Source: Bifidobacterium saguinibicoloris
GTDB lineage: Bacteria > Actinomycetota > Actinomycetes > Actinomycetales > Bifidobacteriaceae
Direction of reading: 5' to 3'
NCBI RefSeq assembly: GCF_019331725.1
Contig: NZ_JAHBBF010000003.1
Location: forward strand, 1 to 64,000
DNA length: 64,000 bases
Part shown: positions 19,908-28,719 of the stretch, piece by piece
How the letters are laid out: every line of letters begins with the position of its first letter
Position numbering within the stretch: position 1 is the stretch's first letter
The notes under the pieces: model-generated
What the model saw: only the letters and a program-made list of their open reading frames with translations
Database searches by the model: none
What the model was told of the DNA's origin: nothing
Position numbers and translations under genes: made by a program

Positions 19908-20336
19908 ATGCTTGAAGCCCCTTGGAACGCCAGAGTCTACCGCAACCGTCATGGACGCGGCGTGCGCACGCCGATGTTCGGCACCCGTCTGCCCCGCTAC
20001 CGCACCCGTTCCGGCATGTTCGACGATCTGGTCGCCTCGCATATCCGTCGGCTTGCCGACGCCTGGCCGGAGCTGGTGCGCCCGGTGCAGTTCGCGGTGG
20101 AGGATGTGCCGCCGTCCGATCCCGCCCCGTGGGAGGTCGAGCCGAACGTCAATTCACGGCTGTTCCCGGCCACGCACGGCGCGCCCGCGCGCATCGTGCT
20201 GTATCGGATGCCGCTGCAGTCCCGTACGCGGGGGCGTGACGAGCTTCAGTGGGCCATCCGCGACGAACTGGTGATCCGTCTGGGCGAACTGTACGGGCGC
20301 AGGCCCGAGGAGATCGACCCCGACTTCGAATGGTGA
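19908..20336 (+). CDS. metallopeptidase-family (Zincin_1/DUF1025) protein without HExxH
   Basis: 142 residues. Matches the small actinobacterial metallopeptidase family by layout: an N-terminal RNRHGRG segment, a central FAVEDVPPSDPAPWE stretch, and a final helix where relatives carry HExxH. Here the helix reads AIRDELVIRLGELYGRRPEE, so the metal-binding histidines are absent and protease activity is unlikely. TACAGT at 19896-19901 may be a -10 box, which would make the ATG at 19908 leaderless; GGGAGG is only one base from the ATG. It converges with the DUF5719 gene. Confidence 0.75.
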   Translation: MLEAPWNARVYRNRHGRGVRTPMFGTRLPRYRTRSGMFDDLVASHIRRLADAWPELVRPVQFAVEDVPPSDPAPWEVEPNVNSRLFPATHGAPARIVLYRMPLQSRTRGRDELQWAIRDELVIRLGELYGRRPEEIDPDFEW

Positions 20337-20339
20337 CGC

Positions 20340-21848
20340 TCAGCGGACGATGCCGTGGTTCTCGACGGAGGCCACGTTCTCCTCACGCACGGCCAATGCC
20401 GTGGGGGTGACGGCGGCGAGACCGGCGGTCTTCGCCGTGTCGAGTCCGGCGCCGGTGAGCCGTACGCCCCAGACGACGGTATCGTCGGCGTCGGCGACGA
20501 CCACCGCCGATCCGGACGCCTTCATGGTGACGGCGGCGTGGGCCTTGACGGCCACGTCCTGCACGCTTCCGGCGTTGCCGTCGGCGTCCATGACGGTGAC
20601 GTGCGCTGTGGAGTCCGCGTCGCCGGTGTTGGCGAGGACCACGTCGGCGTCGTAGCCGTCCGGCAGGGCTGTGCCGGTGGAGGCGGAGGCGGCCGGCGCG
20701 CCGAGCAACGCGAAGTCCTCCTGTCCGGACGCCCCCGTCCTCACGGCCTTGGCCATGGCGGAGACCTTCGCCCCGGCTTCGACGAGGATGGCGTGCGCGC
20801 CCTTGGGCGCGGCGCCGAGGTCGATGACGTCCACGCGGTCGGCGTCCGTCTTGACGGTGCGGATGGCGACGGGGCCGTCGTCGGTCATCCAGGACAGTCG
20901 TGTCCGGGTGGCCTTGGCGGCGTGCAGGTAGAGGGTCGTCCGGTCGCCTTCCGCGACGGAGGGGATGGCGACGGTCCCGGACGGCTGCTCGAGCGGCATG
21001 GCGAAGTCCGAGCCCTTGGGCGTCAGCCCGTCGGCGGCGAGCGTGCGCACCACGGCGGCGACGGGCGTCGCGTCGCTGGTCACCGTGACGTACAGGCCGT
21101 TCTGGCCGGACGCGGCGGCGGACAGATCGATGGTGGTTTCGGCGTTGGCCTCGACGGTCGTGGAGCCGGCGGTGGCGAGTCCCATGCGTCCGGACCGTTC
21201 GCTGCCGGTCACGGCGATGGTCACGCCGGTGGCCTTGGAGGAGGGGTTGGCGATGACGAGCTGCTGCGTCACGCCGGTGGTGGTGGCGGTGAGCAGGAAC
21301 GATTGGCTGACCGCGGGGGTCGTGCAGGTGCCCGCGGAGATGCCCCGGAGGTCTCCGTCCGAGGCGTGCGAGGCGATGACGCCGGCGTGTCCGGAGCCGA
21401 CGCCCGCCTGGAGCAGGTTCGTGGAGAGCGTGCGGGAGACGCCGTCGGCGTCCTTGGCCACCATGGCGTCCTCGCGTCCGGCGTTGGCCGGCGCCTCGAG
21501 CGTGACGTCGTCGCCCGAGCCGACGTCGAACGACGACGCCGTCGAGGCGTAGACGGAACCGAACGCCGCGTATGTGGCGGTGGTGGCGAGGTCTCCCTCG
21601 GAGGCGCGGTAGTCGCTGTCGCCCCAGTCCGTGGAATCCGACAGCCGCATGCGCGCGGGGCAGTATGCGGTCAGACGCTGCTGGACGATGTCGTGGTCCG
21701 CGGCGAGCGACGTCCCGGGGGCGTCGACGAAGACGTGCGGCAGGTCGACGACGGCCAGCACGGCGAACGCGCCGATGAGGACGATGCTGGAGATGACGGC
21801 GAGGATCACGCGGATCACGCGTTTCGCCGTGGCCATGGTGTTGCTCAT
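20340..21848 (-). CDS. DUF5719 family exported protein
   Basis: 502 residues. One N-terminal membrane helix (about 10-34, VIRVILAVISSIVLIGAFAV) is followed by a long extracytoplasmic part rich in Ala, Thr, Val and Asp with repeated beta-sandwich-like segments (LVIANPSSKATGVTIAV; DVVLANTGDADSTAHVTV). This matches DUF5719, a family of unknown function that accompanies membrane glycosyltransferases in Actinobacteria. Its ATG overlaps the glycosyltransferase stop (ATGA) and has a GGAAGG site, so the two are translationally coupled. Confidence 0.8.
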   Translation of the reverse strand: MSNTMATAKRVIRVILAVISSIVLIGAFAVLAVVDLPHVFVDAPGTSLAADHDIVQQRLTAYCPARMRLSDSTDWGDSDYRASEGDLATTATYAAFGSVYASTASSFDVGSGDDVTLEAPANAGREDAMVAKDADGVSRTLSTNLLQAGVGSGHAGVIASHASDGDLRGISAGTCTTPAVSQSFLLTATTTGVTQQLVIANPSSKATGVTIAVTGSERSGRMGLATAGSTTVEANAETTIDLSAAASGQNGLYVTVTSDATPVAAVVRTLAADGLTPKGSDFAMPLEQPSGTVAIPSVAEGDRTTLYLHAAKATRTRLSWMTDDGPVAIRTVKTDADRVDVIDLGAAPKGAHAILVEAGAKVSAMAKAVRTGASGQEDFALLGAPAASASTGTALPDGYDADVVLANTGDADSTAHVTVMDADGNAGSVQDVAVKAHAAVTMKASGSAVVVADADDTVVWGVRLTGAGLDTAKTAGLAAVTPTALAVREENVASVENHGIVR

Positions 21849-24800
21849 GCTTCCTTCCTCTCCTCATCGTCATGTCCGTCCTCGCGCAGCGGCGTGCGGT
21901 GCCTTCGGGGTACGGCCACGAGCATGTAGAGGATGACGACGATCCCCAGGCAGGACAGCCATGCCGTACGCCAGGGGCTCCGCTGCATGCGCCGCTGCCA
22001 TGCGGTGTCCACCGAGACGGTGTTGCCTTCCGCGGCGACGAGGCGATAGTAGGTCCCCTCGGAGGAGGCCACGACGGATTGCGTGCCCTCGGAGGCGGTG
22101 ATGTTCGTCATGAGACGGTCGGATCCGCTGCCGCCCGCGACGACGTAGATGCCGCCGAAGCCCAGCGAGACGAGCTGGTCCACGGCCTCGCCGTCCTCGT
22201 TGGACAGCAGGCGTGCGGCGACGTCGCCGAGCTTGGCGTCCTCCTCGCTGCCCTGCCCGGAGGCCTGGCGGGCGCGCCATGCGGGCGAGGAGTCGATGAG
22301 GTCGCCGCGCGAGGTGTGCATCACCGCGTAGTCCACCTCGTTGGCGGAATCGGCGTAGACGGCCAGCACCCGCTGGTCCGGGTCGCGCTGGAGCGCATCC
22401 ATGGCCACCATCGGCAGACCGGACGAGGTGACGGACGCGCCGCCGGCCGGATGGTGGGCGGCGGCGAGGCCGCTCCATGCGACCGTGCCGGCGAGCAGGA
22501 CCACGCACATCGCGATCCTGCCGATGCGGAACATCGTCCGCGACCGTCTGTCGGACGGACGTCCCCTGCGCCGCTTCCCCGTGCCGTCGGCCGCTTCCGG
22601 CCTTCCGGCCCGGGCGGCGATCTCGGCGAACGGCGTGACGGCCCCGCCGGCCGTCAGGCACACGCAGGAGATGGCCCCCATCAGAGCGAGGGACAGGCCG
22701 GGCAGTACCGATCCGGCGATGGCGCCGTCCACGCCGACGGCGATGGCCACGCGGGACGAGACGAGACTCAACGCGCCGCCGGCGACGATGACCACCCACA
22801 TCATGCGGGAGATGCGCAACACGGACGGCAGCATGAGCGCGACGACGGCAAGGACGACGATCACGGCGAGCACCGCCATCGTGACCATGCCGAACGGCTG
22901 CGCAAGCGTATCGAATCCGAACGCGCGGGCCGTCACGCCGTAGAGGTTGAGCGAGTCGGGCTCACCGTTCGAGGCGACGGACGGGACGGTCATGTCGCCG
23001 AACAGCTGGCGCCACTCCCCCGAACCGAAACGCCGCACGGCGTTGGCGAGCGTCGGGGCGACGAGGAGCGCGGCGGGGACGGGCATGAGCAGGAGCATGG
23101 CGCGGTGCCGCGGCACGAACAGGAGGAACACGACGAAGATCACGACGAGCGGCAGCAGCAGCTGCGGCTCGGCGGCCACGACTGGCATGAAGCACAGGGA
23201 CGCGGCCGCGGCCGCCTGCACCGAGGGGCGCGGCCGCACCGGATCCTCGGTGCGGTAGCGGCCGACGGCGCGGAACGTGAACGCAAACGCGGCCGGCAGG
23301 AACATCATCACGGTGAGCATGGGCAGGTCCACGTCCGTCGTCAGTCCGGCGGCCATGCCGGACGCCGCCCACAGCAGGCCGCAGGTCACGCGGACCGCGT
23401 CGGAGCGGGTGAAGACGCCGGCCAGGGCCCAGAACGACAACGCCGAGACGGGGGCCGCGACGAACAGGATGAGCGAAGTGGCGGCGGCGACATGGCCGCC
23501 GGTGAGCAGCGAGGCGATGAGCAGCACCCACAGCCAGGGGGCGGGCGGGACGGACACGCCCGTGCCCACGCCCCACAGCCACTGCGTGGTGGCAGCCTGC
23601 GCGACCTGGCCGAGCGTGGCGTCCGTGGGCCACCACCGGTCCGAGACCAGCGATCCGCCGGACAGGGCGGAACGGAACAGCGTCCAATCCAACGCGACCA
23701 CGGTGCCGAAGGCGACGGCGGCCATGAGCACGGCAAGCAGCCAACGTCTGAGCAGCCTTCCGCGCAGATGCGCGCGCACCAGCGGGCCGAGCAGCACGGT
23801 GCCGCGCTGGTCGAGGAGCGCGCGGCGGCGTTCCCTCCACCGCGCGATCTGGTCACGGCCGGCGGTGAGCATGGCCATCTGCGCGCGGGAGGCGGCGTTG
23901 CCGCGGGCCACGGCGCGGCGTGCCTTGCCGGAGCCGGGGATGCCGGCCAGGGCCCGCCATGGCATGCACAGGCGGCACCAGGCCTCGTACGGCTGCTTGC
24001 CGACGAGCAGCGCCAGCGCGCCGGCCAACGAGGCGACGAGCGACCAGAGCCATGTGAGAGGCCACATGGCCATGGGGATGTCGGTGTAGCGGTAGCGCTG
24101 CCACGCGTCCATCACGCGCATGGCCGGATTCACGGCGTCGTCGGCGTCCACCGGCCTGCCGGCCCGGGTGCGCAGCCCCTCGTACCGCGCCCGGCGATGC
24201 GCCACGCGGGCGCCGGGGACGACCACCACGCGTCCGCCTCCGCGGCAGATCCTGCGGCAGAGGTCGGCCCCTTCGGCGAACGTGCCCAGCCAGGCGGTCA
24301 CCCCGGACGTGGCCGCGAGGGTCTCCACCGGGATCAGCGCGCCGGCCAGCGAGACGGCGAACACGTCGGCGCGTCCGTCGTACTGCTCCTGGTCCGGTTC
24401 GCCGTCCACCACCAGCGTGTTGATGCCGTGTCCGGAGGCGTAGGCGCCCACGCCGTGCAGGTTCTCCCCGGACCAGTCGAGCTGCTTGGCGCCCAGCAGC
24501 GAGGCGCCGGGCGTGTTGCGCATCGCCTCGACGAGCCGCTCGAGGCAGCGCTCGTCGGCCGGGCGTGAATCGTCGTGCAGCACCCACAGGGCGCGCGTGG
24601 AGGCGTCGAGATGCGCATAGGCGAGCGCGCGGCGCACGGCGTCGCCGAACGACCGCGCCCCTTGCGCGCGCACCAGCCGCACGCTGACGTTCATGGGCTC
24701 GGGCACTCGCTCGAGCGGCTCATGGGAGGCGGCGATCACCTCGAACGAGGTCTGGACCGGCTGGGCGGTGCCGCCCGTGCAGTCCGCCACCACGATGACG

Positions 24801-24997
24801 CCGGGCAGCGTGGTCTGCCGCAGCACCGCGGCGAGCGTGTCCGGCAGGAAGCTCAGGTCGTCCTCCACGCAGATGACGGCCGCCACCCCGGGTTCCACGC
24901 CCTGGCTGTGGGAATAGGGACGGGCGGACAATGCGTCGGCCAACACCTGACGCACGCCGCCCGTCTCCATGGTTGTCTCGTCCGGTTCCTGGTTCAA
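21845..24997 (-). CDS. large membrane glycosyltransferase (GT2)
   Basis: 1,050 residues. The N-terminal half is a GT-A domain of family GT2 (VAAVICVEDDLSFLPDTLAAVL, then LWVLHDDSRP as the nucleotide/metal-binding DxD-like site). The C-terminal half has more than ten hydrophobic helices and an extracytoplasmic tail, the layout of actinobacterial transferases that build cell-envelope polysaccharide. It starts at a TTG (24997) overlapping the whiB stop (TTGA), with AAGGAG upstream, so it is coupled to whiB. The sugar and acceptor are unknown. Confidence 0.85.
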   Translation of the reverse strand: MNQEPDETTMETGGVRQVLADALSARPYSHSQGVEPGVAAVICVEDDLSFLPDTLAAVLRQTTLPGVIVVADCTGGTAQPVQTSFEVIAASHEPLERVPEPMNVSVRLVRAQGARSFGDAVRRALAYAHLDASTRALWVLHDDSRPADERCLERLVEAMRNTPGASLLGAKQLDWSGENLHGVGAYASGHGINTLVVDGEPDQEQYDGRADVFAVSLAGALIPVETLAATSGVTAWLGTFAEGADLCRRICRGGGRVVVVPGARVAHRRARYEGLRTRAGRPVDADDAVNPAMRVMDAWQRYRYTDIPMAMWPLTWLWSLVASLAGALALLVGKQPYEAWCRLCMPWRALAGIPGSGKARRAVARGNAASRAQMAMLTAGRDQIARWRERRRALLDQRGTVLLGPLVRAHLRGRLLRRWLLAVLMAAVAFGTVVALDWTLFRSALSGGSLVSDRWWPTDATLGQVAQAATTQWLWGVGTGVSVPPAPWLWVLLIASLLTGGHVAAATSLILFVAAPVSALSFWALAGVFTRSDAVRVTCGLLWAASGMAAGLTTDVDLPMLTVMMFLPAAFAFTFRAVGRYRTEDPVRPRPSVQAAAAASLCFMPVVAAEPQLLLPLVVIFVVFLLFVPRHRAMLLLMPVPAALLVAPTLANAVRRFGSGEWRQLFGDMTVPSVASNGEPDSLNLYGVTARAFGFDTLAQPFGMVTMAVLAVIVVLAVVALMLPSVLRISRMMWVVIVAGGALSLVSSRVAIAVGVDGAIAGSVLPGLSLALMGAISCVCLTAGGAVTPFAEIAARAGRPEAADGTGKRRRGRPSDRRSRTMFRIGRIAMCVVLLAGTVAWSGLAAAHHPAGGASVTSSGLPMVAMDALQRDPDQRVLAVYADSANEVDYAVMHTSRGDLIDSSPAWRARQASGQGSEEDAKLGDVAARLLSNEDGEAVDQLVSLGFGGIYVVAGGSGSDRLMTNITASEGTQSVVASSEGTYYRLVAAEGNTVSVDTAWQRRMQRSPWRTAWLSCLGIVVILYMLVAVPRRHRTPLREDGHDDEERKEA

Positions 24998-25296
24998 ACC
25001 TGCTCCTTGCGCATCTTCTTGTACCTTCGCCGTTCGCGTTCGCTCATGCCGCCCCAGATGCCGAAGCGTTCGTCATGGTCGATGGCCCATTGGAGGCATT
25101 GCTCGCGCACCTCGCACTGCGCGCATACGCGCTTCGCGTCCCTGGTGGATCCGCCCTTCTCCGGGAAGAACGCCTCGGGGTCGGTCTGCGAGCACAACGC
25201 CTTATGCTGCCACGATACATCCTCGTCCGGCGGGAACAGCCCCCACAGCAGCTCCCCCAGCGAGCCGTCGGCGGAATCGTCCGACATCCCCCTCAT
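24994..25296 (-). CDS. whiB2: WhiB-family iron-sulfur regulator (WhiB2/WhmB-like)
   Basis: 100 residues. Four cysteines (CSQTDPEAFF, then RVCAQCEVREQC) bind the 4Fe-4S cluster, followed by the turn FGIWGGMSERERRR and a basic C-terminal DNA-binding tail. WhiB2 proteins are linked to septation and cell division. The ATG at 25296 is preceded by GGAAGG; an in-frame ATG three codons later is the alternative. Its location ahead of the glycosyltransferase and opposite a LytR-CpsA-Psr gene suggests a role in envelope or division control. Confidence 0.88.
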   Translation of the reverse strand: MRGMSDDSADGSLGELLWGLFPPDEDVSWQHKALCSQTDPEAFFPEKGGSTRDAKRVCAQCEVREQCLQWAIDHDERFGIWGGMSERERRRYKKMRKEQV

Positions 25297-25344
25297 GCGC
25301 GTCTTCCTTCCTGCCGTCGGTGTTTCGCCGTCCTTCGCCACTAG

Positions 25345-25374
25345 ATTACACACTTGCGTTTTCCTTTTTGTCAA
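25345..25374 (-). promoter_or_regulatory. strong promoter for whiB2 and the envelope operon
   Basis: On the minus strand TTGACA (25369-25374), an 18-bp spacer and TGTAAT (25345-25350). It would drive whiB2, the glycosyltransferase and the DUF5719 gene, which overlap one another. Confidence 0.7.
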
Positions 25375-25510
25375 GTCATGCCGTGTCAATACCACGCTTC
25401 GGAGCGACTTGTGCTATGTGTCCGGACGCCGGGTCCGCCGCGTTCAGGTTTCTTTTCGCTTGCCTGCCGTACAATCGTCATGTTCCAGCCCCTACAGGAA
25501 GGTATTCAGC

Positions 25511-26944
25511 GTGAGCTCGAGACGATCCGCCGCAGGTGTGCCCAATCTCAACGGATGGGAGGACGCCGCGCCCCGGCACGGCACCGCGTACCGCGTGCAG
25601 CATCGCGTGCGCAACGTCATCGTGTGCGTGGTGGCGGCTCTGCTCACGTTCGCGGGCACCGCCTCGGCGTCCACGCTCCTGGACATCCAGCACACGATCA
25701 ACAGCAGGTCGACGGATGTGATCGGGCAGGACGGCAAGACCGCCGACGTCTCGGTGGTCGACCCGAACGCGGGCAAGCCCATCAACGTGCTCGTGCTCGG
25801 TCAGGACACGCGCGAGGGCGCGGGCAACGCGGCGGTCGGCGGCGAAGGCGCGGACCTCGCCGCGAACCATCAGGCGGACACCACCATGGTCGTGCAGATC
25901 GCGGCGGACCGTTCGTACGTCAACCTGGTCTCCATCCCGCGCGACTCCATCGTCGACGTCCCCAGCTGCACCACCACGAACGGCACGATCGGCGCGCAGT
26001 ACGACGTGATGTTCAACTCCATCTTCGCCACCGCCTACCAGCGCGCCGGTAACCTCTCCTCCGCGGCCAGCTGCACGATGAACGCGGTGAATTCGCTGAC
26101 CGGGCTCGACATCCAGAACTTCATCGTCGTGGACTTCAACGGTCTGAAGACCATGATCGACGCCGTGGACGGCGTGGACCTGTGCATCCCGTCCGACGTC
26201 AACGACCCCAACACCGGCGTGGACCTCGCCAAGGGATGGCACCACCTGGACGGCATGGCCGCCACCCAGTACGCCCGTCTGCGGCACGGCGCCGGCGACG
26301 GGTCCGACATCCAGCGCACCACGCGTCAGCAGTATCTCGTCAAGCAGCTGCTCCAGCAGGCGCTCAACAAGAACATGCTCACCCAGTCCGGCCAGCTCTA
26401 CCAGCTCGCCAAGGCCGCGCTGAAGTCGCTCAACATCTCCAAGGGCCTCGCCAACACCACCACGCTGGCCGGTCTCGCCATGAGCATGAAGAGCCTCGAC
26501 ACCTCGCACCTGTATGCGCGCACCGTGCCCGTCACGTCATGGGCCCGCGACCGCAACCGCGTGGTGTGGACCGCCGACGCGGACACGCTGTGGGCGAAGA
26601 TGCGCAACGACACGCCGTTCGTCGAGCAGCAGGCGTCCTCCGGGGATTCCGGTTCCTCCTCCGACGCCAACGACTCGTCCGACGCCAACGGTTCCGACCA
26701 GCAGTCCGACACCTCCTCCCAGACGTCCGGCTCCCAGGATTCCACGGACAATTCCGGGCAGCAGTCCGAATCCTCCAAGCAGATCAGCTCCACCATCACC
26801 GAGGACGCCTCCGGCAACTACATCGACGCGAGCACCGGCGGCGTCATCGACAAGGACACCGGCATCATCAAGGACGCCACGACCGGCCTGGTGATCGGCA
26901 TCTCCGAGGACTACCTCAACAACGTGGCGTGCAAGGCGAGCTGA
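25511..26944 (+). CDS. LytR-CpsA-Psr family protein
   Basis: 477 residues from a GTG start (25511) preceded by AGGAAGG at 8 nt. One N-terminal membrane anchor (about 36-57) is followed by the extracellular LCP domain, which transfers undecaprenyl-linked polymers onto peptidoglycan. Landmarks are INVLVLGQDTREG, MVVQIAADRSYVNLVSIPRDS and the arginine-rich ATQYARLRHGAGDGSDIQRTTRQQ. A Ser/Asp/Gln-rich C-terminal extension (about 375-430) and a short folded end follow. It is divergent from whiB2, and a second LCP gene lies 144 bp downstream. Confidence 0.88.
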   Translation: MSSRRSAAGVPNLNGWEDAAPRHGTAYRVQHRVRNVIVCVVAALLTFAGTASASTLLDIQHTINSRSTDVIGQDGKTADVSVVDPNAGKPINVLVLGQDTREGAGNAAVGGEGADLAANHQADTTMVVQIAADRSYVNLVSIPRDSIVDVPSCTTTNGTIGAQYDVMFNSIFATAYQRAGNLSSAASCTMNAVNSLTGLDIQNFIVVDFNGLKTMIDAVDGVDLCIPSDVNDPNTGVDLAKGWHHLDGMAATQYARLRHGAGDGSDIQRTTRQQYLVKQLLQQALNKNMLTQSGQLYQLAKAALKSLNISKGLANTTTLAGLAMSMKSLDTSHLYARTVPVTSWARDRNRVVWTADADTLWAKMRNDTPFVEQQASSGDSGSSSDANDSSDANGSDQQSDTSSQTSGSQDSTDNSGQQSESSKQISSTITEDASGNYIDASTGGVIDKDTGIIKDATTGLVIGISEDYLNNVACKAS

Positions 26945-26952
26945 CCCGCCCG

Positions 26953-26991
26953 GGCACATGACCGGCACCGGTCCTGCGCCGGTCATGTGCC
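26953..26991 (+). terminator. terminator after the first LCP gene
   Basis: GGCACATGACCGGC pairs with GCCGGTCATGTGCC across an 11-bp loop, directly after the stop codon. It separates the two LCP genes into distinct transcripts. Confidence 0.7.
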
Positions 26992-27088
26992 GGAAATGAG
27001 AAAATCCGCGACGCCCCGCCACCACGGGGCCGGTTATGTGCAACAGTTGCAGAAGTTTTCAAGCGACTGTGACTGATCGGGAGGCGGC

Positions 27089-28558
27089 ATGACTCTGGAA
27101 GGCGATGGGATGGGCTCGCAGGCGACTCCGCCCAGCTTCATTCCCGCCGGATCGCGCCGACGTCCGCCCGCCGCCCCGTCCGTCCCCCACGTCGGAATCT
27201 CCTCCGACGCCGATACCGGGGACGGCGACATGCGCCGCGTCGCCGTCCCCCGCTCATCGTCGGTGGCCTCCCGTCGCGAGACCGCCGTCCCCCCAAGCTT
27301 CACGCCGCCCACGCAGCGTCGTGCCGGCGAACGCCGCGTGCCGCAGCCGTCGCAGCCGGCGGCCGCGGCGCAACCGGCGTCGTTCACACCGCGCACGTCG
27401 TCGTCGCATCGCGACGCGGCCGTCTCCGCACGGACCCGGAACCCGCGCGTAGCGGGATCGCAGCGCGGCGCCGGCCTCGAAGACGCGCTTCCGGCCCGCC
27501 CCACCCGACGCTCCGCCGGCTCCACCAGCGTCGCCTCCATACCCACGGATGCAGATTCCCGTCTGCCCCGACGCCGCACGGCACGTCCGATGAGGCCGCG
27601 GCATGCGGGACGGACAGCGCTCGTCGCAGTGGCCCTGCTCCTCGTCGCGCTGGCGCTGGCCGTGTTCGGCGCATGGAACTGGGTGGACTCCCGCCTCAAC
27701 AAGGAGTCGGGCTGGCTCACCGGCTCCACGAACACGCACGGCGAATCATGGCTCATCCTCGGATCGGACGAACGCGACGGCACCACGGGCGGCAGCGCGG
27801 ACGACACGCCGGGCTTCCGCACCGACACCATCCTGGTGCTCACCAAGCCGAACAACGGCGCGAGTTCGCTGATCTCCATACCCCGAGACTCCCTCGTCCA
27901 GGTGGACGGCACGTACATGAAGATCAACGCCGTGGCGCAGGTGGACGGCGGCAAGGCGCTGGTCTCCACCGTGGAGCGGATCACCGGACAGAACATCGAC
28001 CACATCGCCAAGATCAAGTTCGGCGGCCTCAAGCACGTGGTGGACGCGATCGGCGGCGTGGAGCTGTGCTACGACCAGACCGTCAACGACGCGAAATCCG
28101 GTCTCGACTGGACCGCGGGATGCCATGTCGCGGATGGCGACACGGCCCTGGCGTTCTCCCGCATGCGCTATTCGGACGCGAACGGCGACTTCGGACGCGC
28201 CCAACGCCAGCGTCAGGTCATCGCCGCCATCGTGAAGAAGGCGTCGTCCAAGGAGGTGCTGGCGAGCCCGTCGACCGTCACGAAGACCGCGGACGCCGGC
28301 CTGGCCGCGCTGACCGTCGATGACAAGACCAATCCGCTCACGCTGCTGGACATGGCGTTGGCGTTCAAGGCCGCCACCGGGTCCAAGGGCATCACCGGCT
28401 CCGTGTACTGGACGAACCCGGACTATCAGGTGAGCGGGGTCGGCTCCTCGGTGCTGCTCGACGACAGCCGCAACACCGAACTGTTCTCCGAACTCGCCGC
28501 CGGCACGCATGCGGCGGGGACGGTGGGCACGCTCGCCGAATCCCAACAGTCGTCCTGA
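27089..28558 (+). CDS. LytR-CpsA-Psr family protein with long disordered cytoplasmic tail
   Basis: 489 residues. The first 175 are a Pro/Arg/Ser-rich cytoplasmic tail with three copies of a P(P/A)SF(I/T)P motif (14-19, 68-73, 96-101), then a membrane helix (176-195) and the extracellular LCP domain (SWLILGSDERDG, TDTILVLTKP, SLISIPRDSLVQ, ALAFSRMRYSDANGDFGRAQRQRQ). The enzyme class ligates wall polymers to peptidoglycan. GGGAGGCGGC precedes the ATG. The tail may be a docking or phosphorylation platform; that is inference from composition. Confidence 0.88.
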   Translation: MTLEGDGMGSQATPPSFIPAGSRRRPPAAPSVPHVGISSDADTGDGDMRRVAVPRSSSVASRRETAVPPSFTPPTQRRAGERRVPQPSQPAAAAQPASFTPRTSSSHRDAAVSARTRNPRVAGSQRGAGLEDALPARPTRRSAGSTSVASIPTDADSRLPRRRTARPMRPRHAGRTALVAVALLLVALALAVFGAWNWVDSRLNKESGWLTGSTNTHGESWLILGSDERDGTTGGSADDTPGFRTDTILVLTKPNNGASSLISIPRDSLVQVDGTYMKINAVAQVDGGKALVSTVERITGQNIDHIAKIKFGGLKHVVDAIGGVELCYDQTVNDAKSGLDWTAGCHVADGDTALAFSRMRYSDANGDFGRAQRQRQVIAAIVKKASSKEVLASPSTVTKTADAGLAALTVDDKTNPLTLLDMALAFKAATGSKGITGSVYWTNPDYQVSGVGSSVLLDDSRNTELFSELAAGTHAAGTVGTLAESQQSS

Positions 28559-28680
28559 CGGCGGCGGTGCGTGGCCCGTTCCGCTGCGTTCCCTTCGCAT
28601 GTCGTCCCTCATATGCCGCCCCACGAGGATGTGAAGATTCCCGGGGGCTCTATCCACATCACCCGTTCGGCCTTGCGCCG

Positions 28681-28719
28681 CCCGTGTCATGGCGGCCACA
28701 GTGGACGCCATGACACGGG
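28681..28719. repeat. 39-bp near-perfect inverted repeat at the start of the ATPase gene
   Basis: CCCGTGTCATGGCG (28681-28694) and CGCCATGACACGGG (28706-28719) are exact reverse complements, and the 11-bp loop continues the symmetry (CCAC-A-GTGG). Each arm contains an ATG, including both candidate start codons of the downstream gene. Confidence 0.75.
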
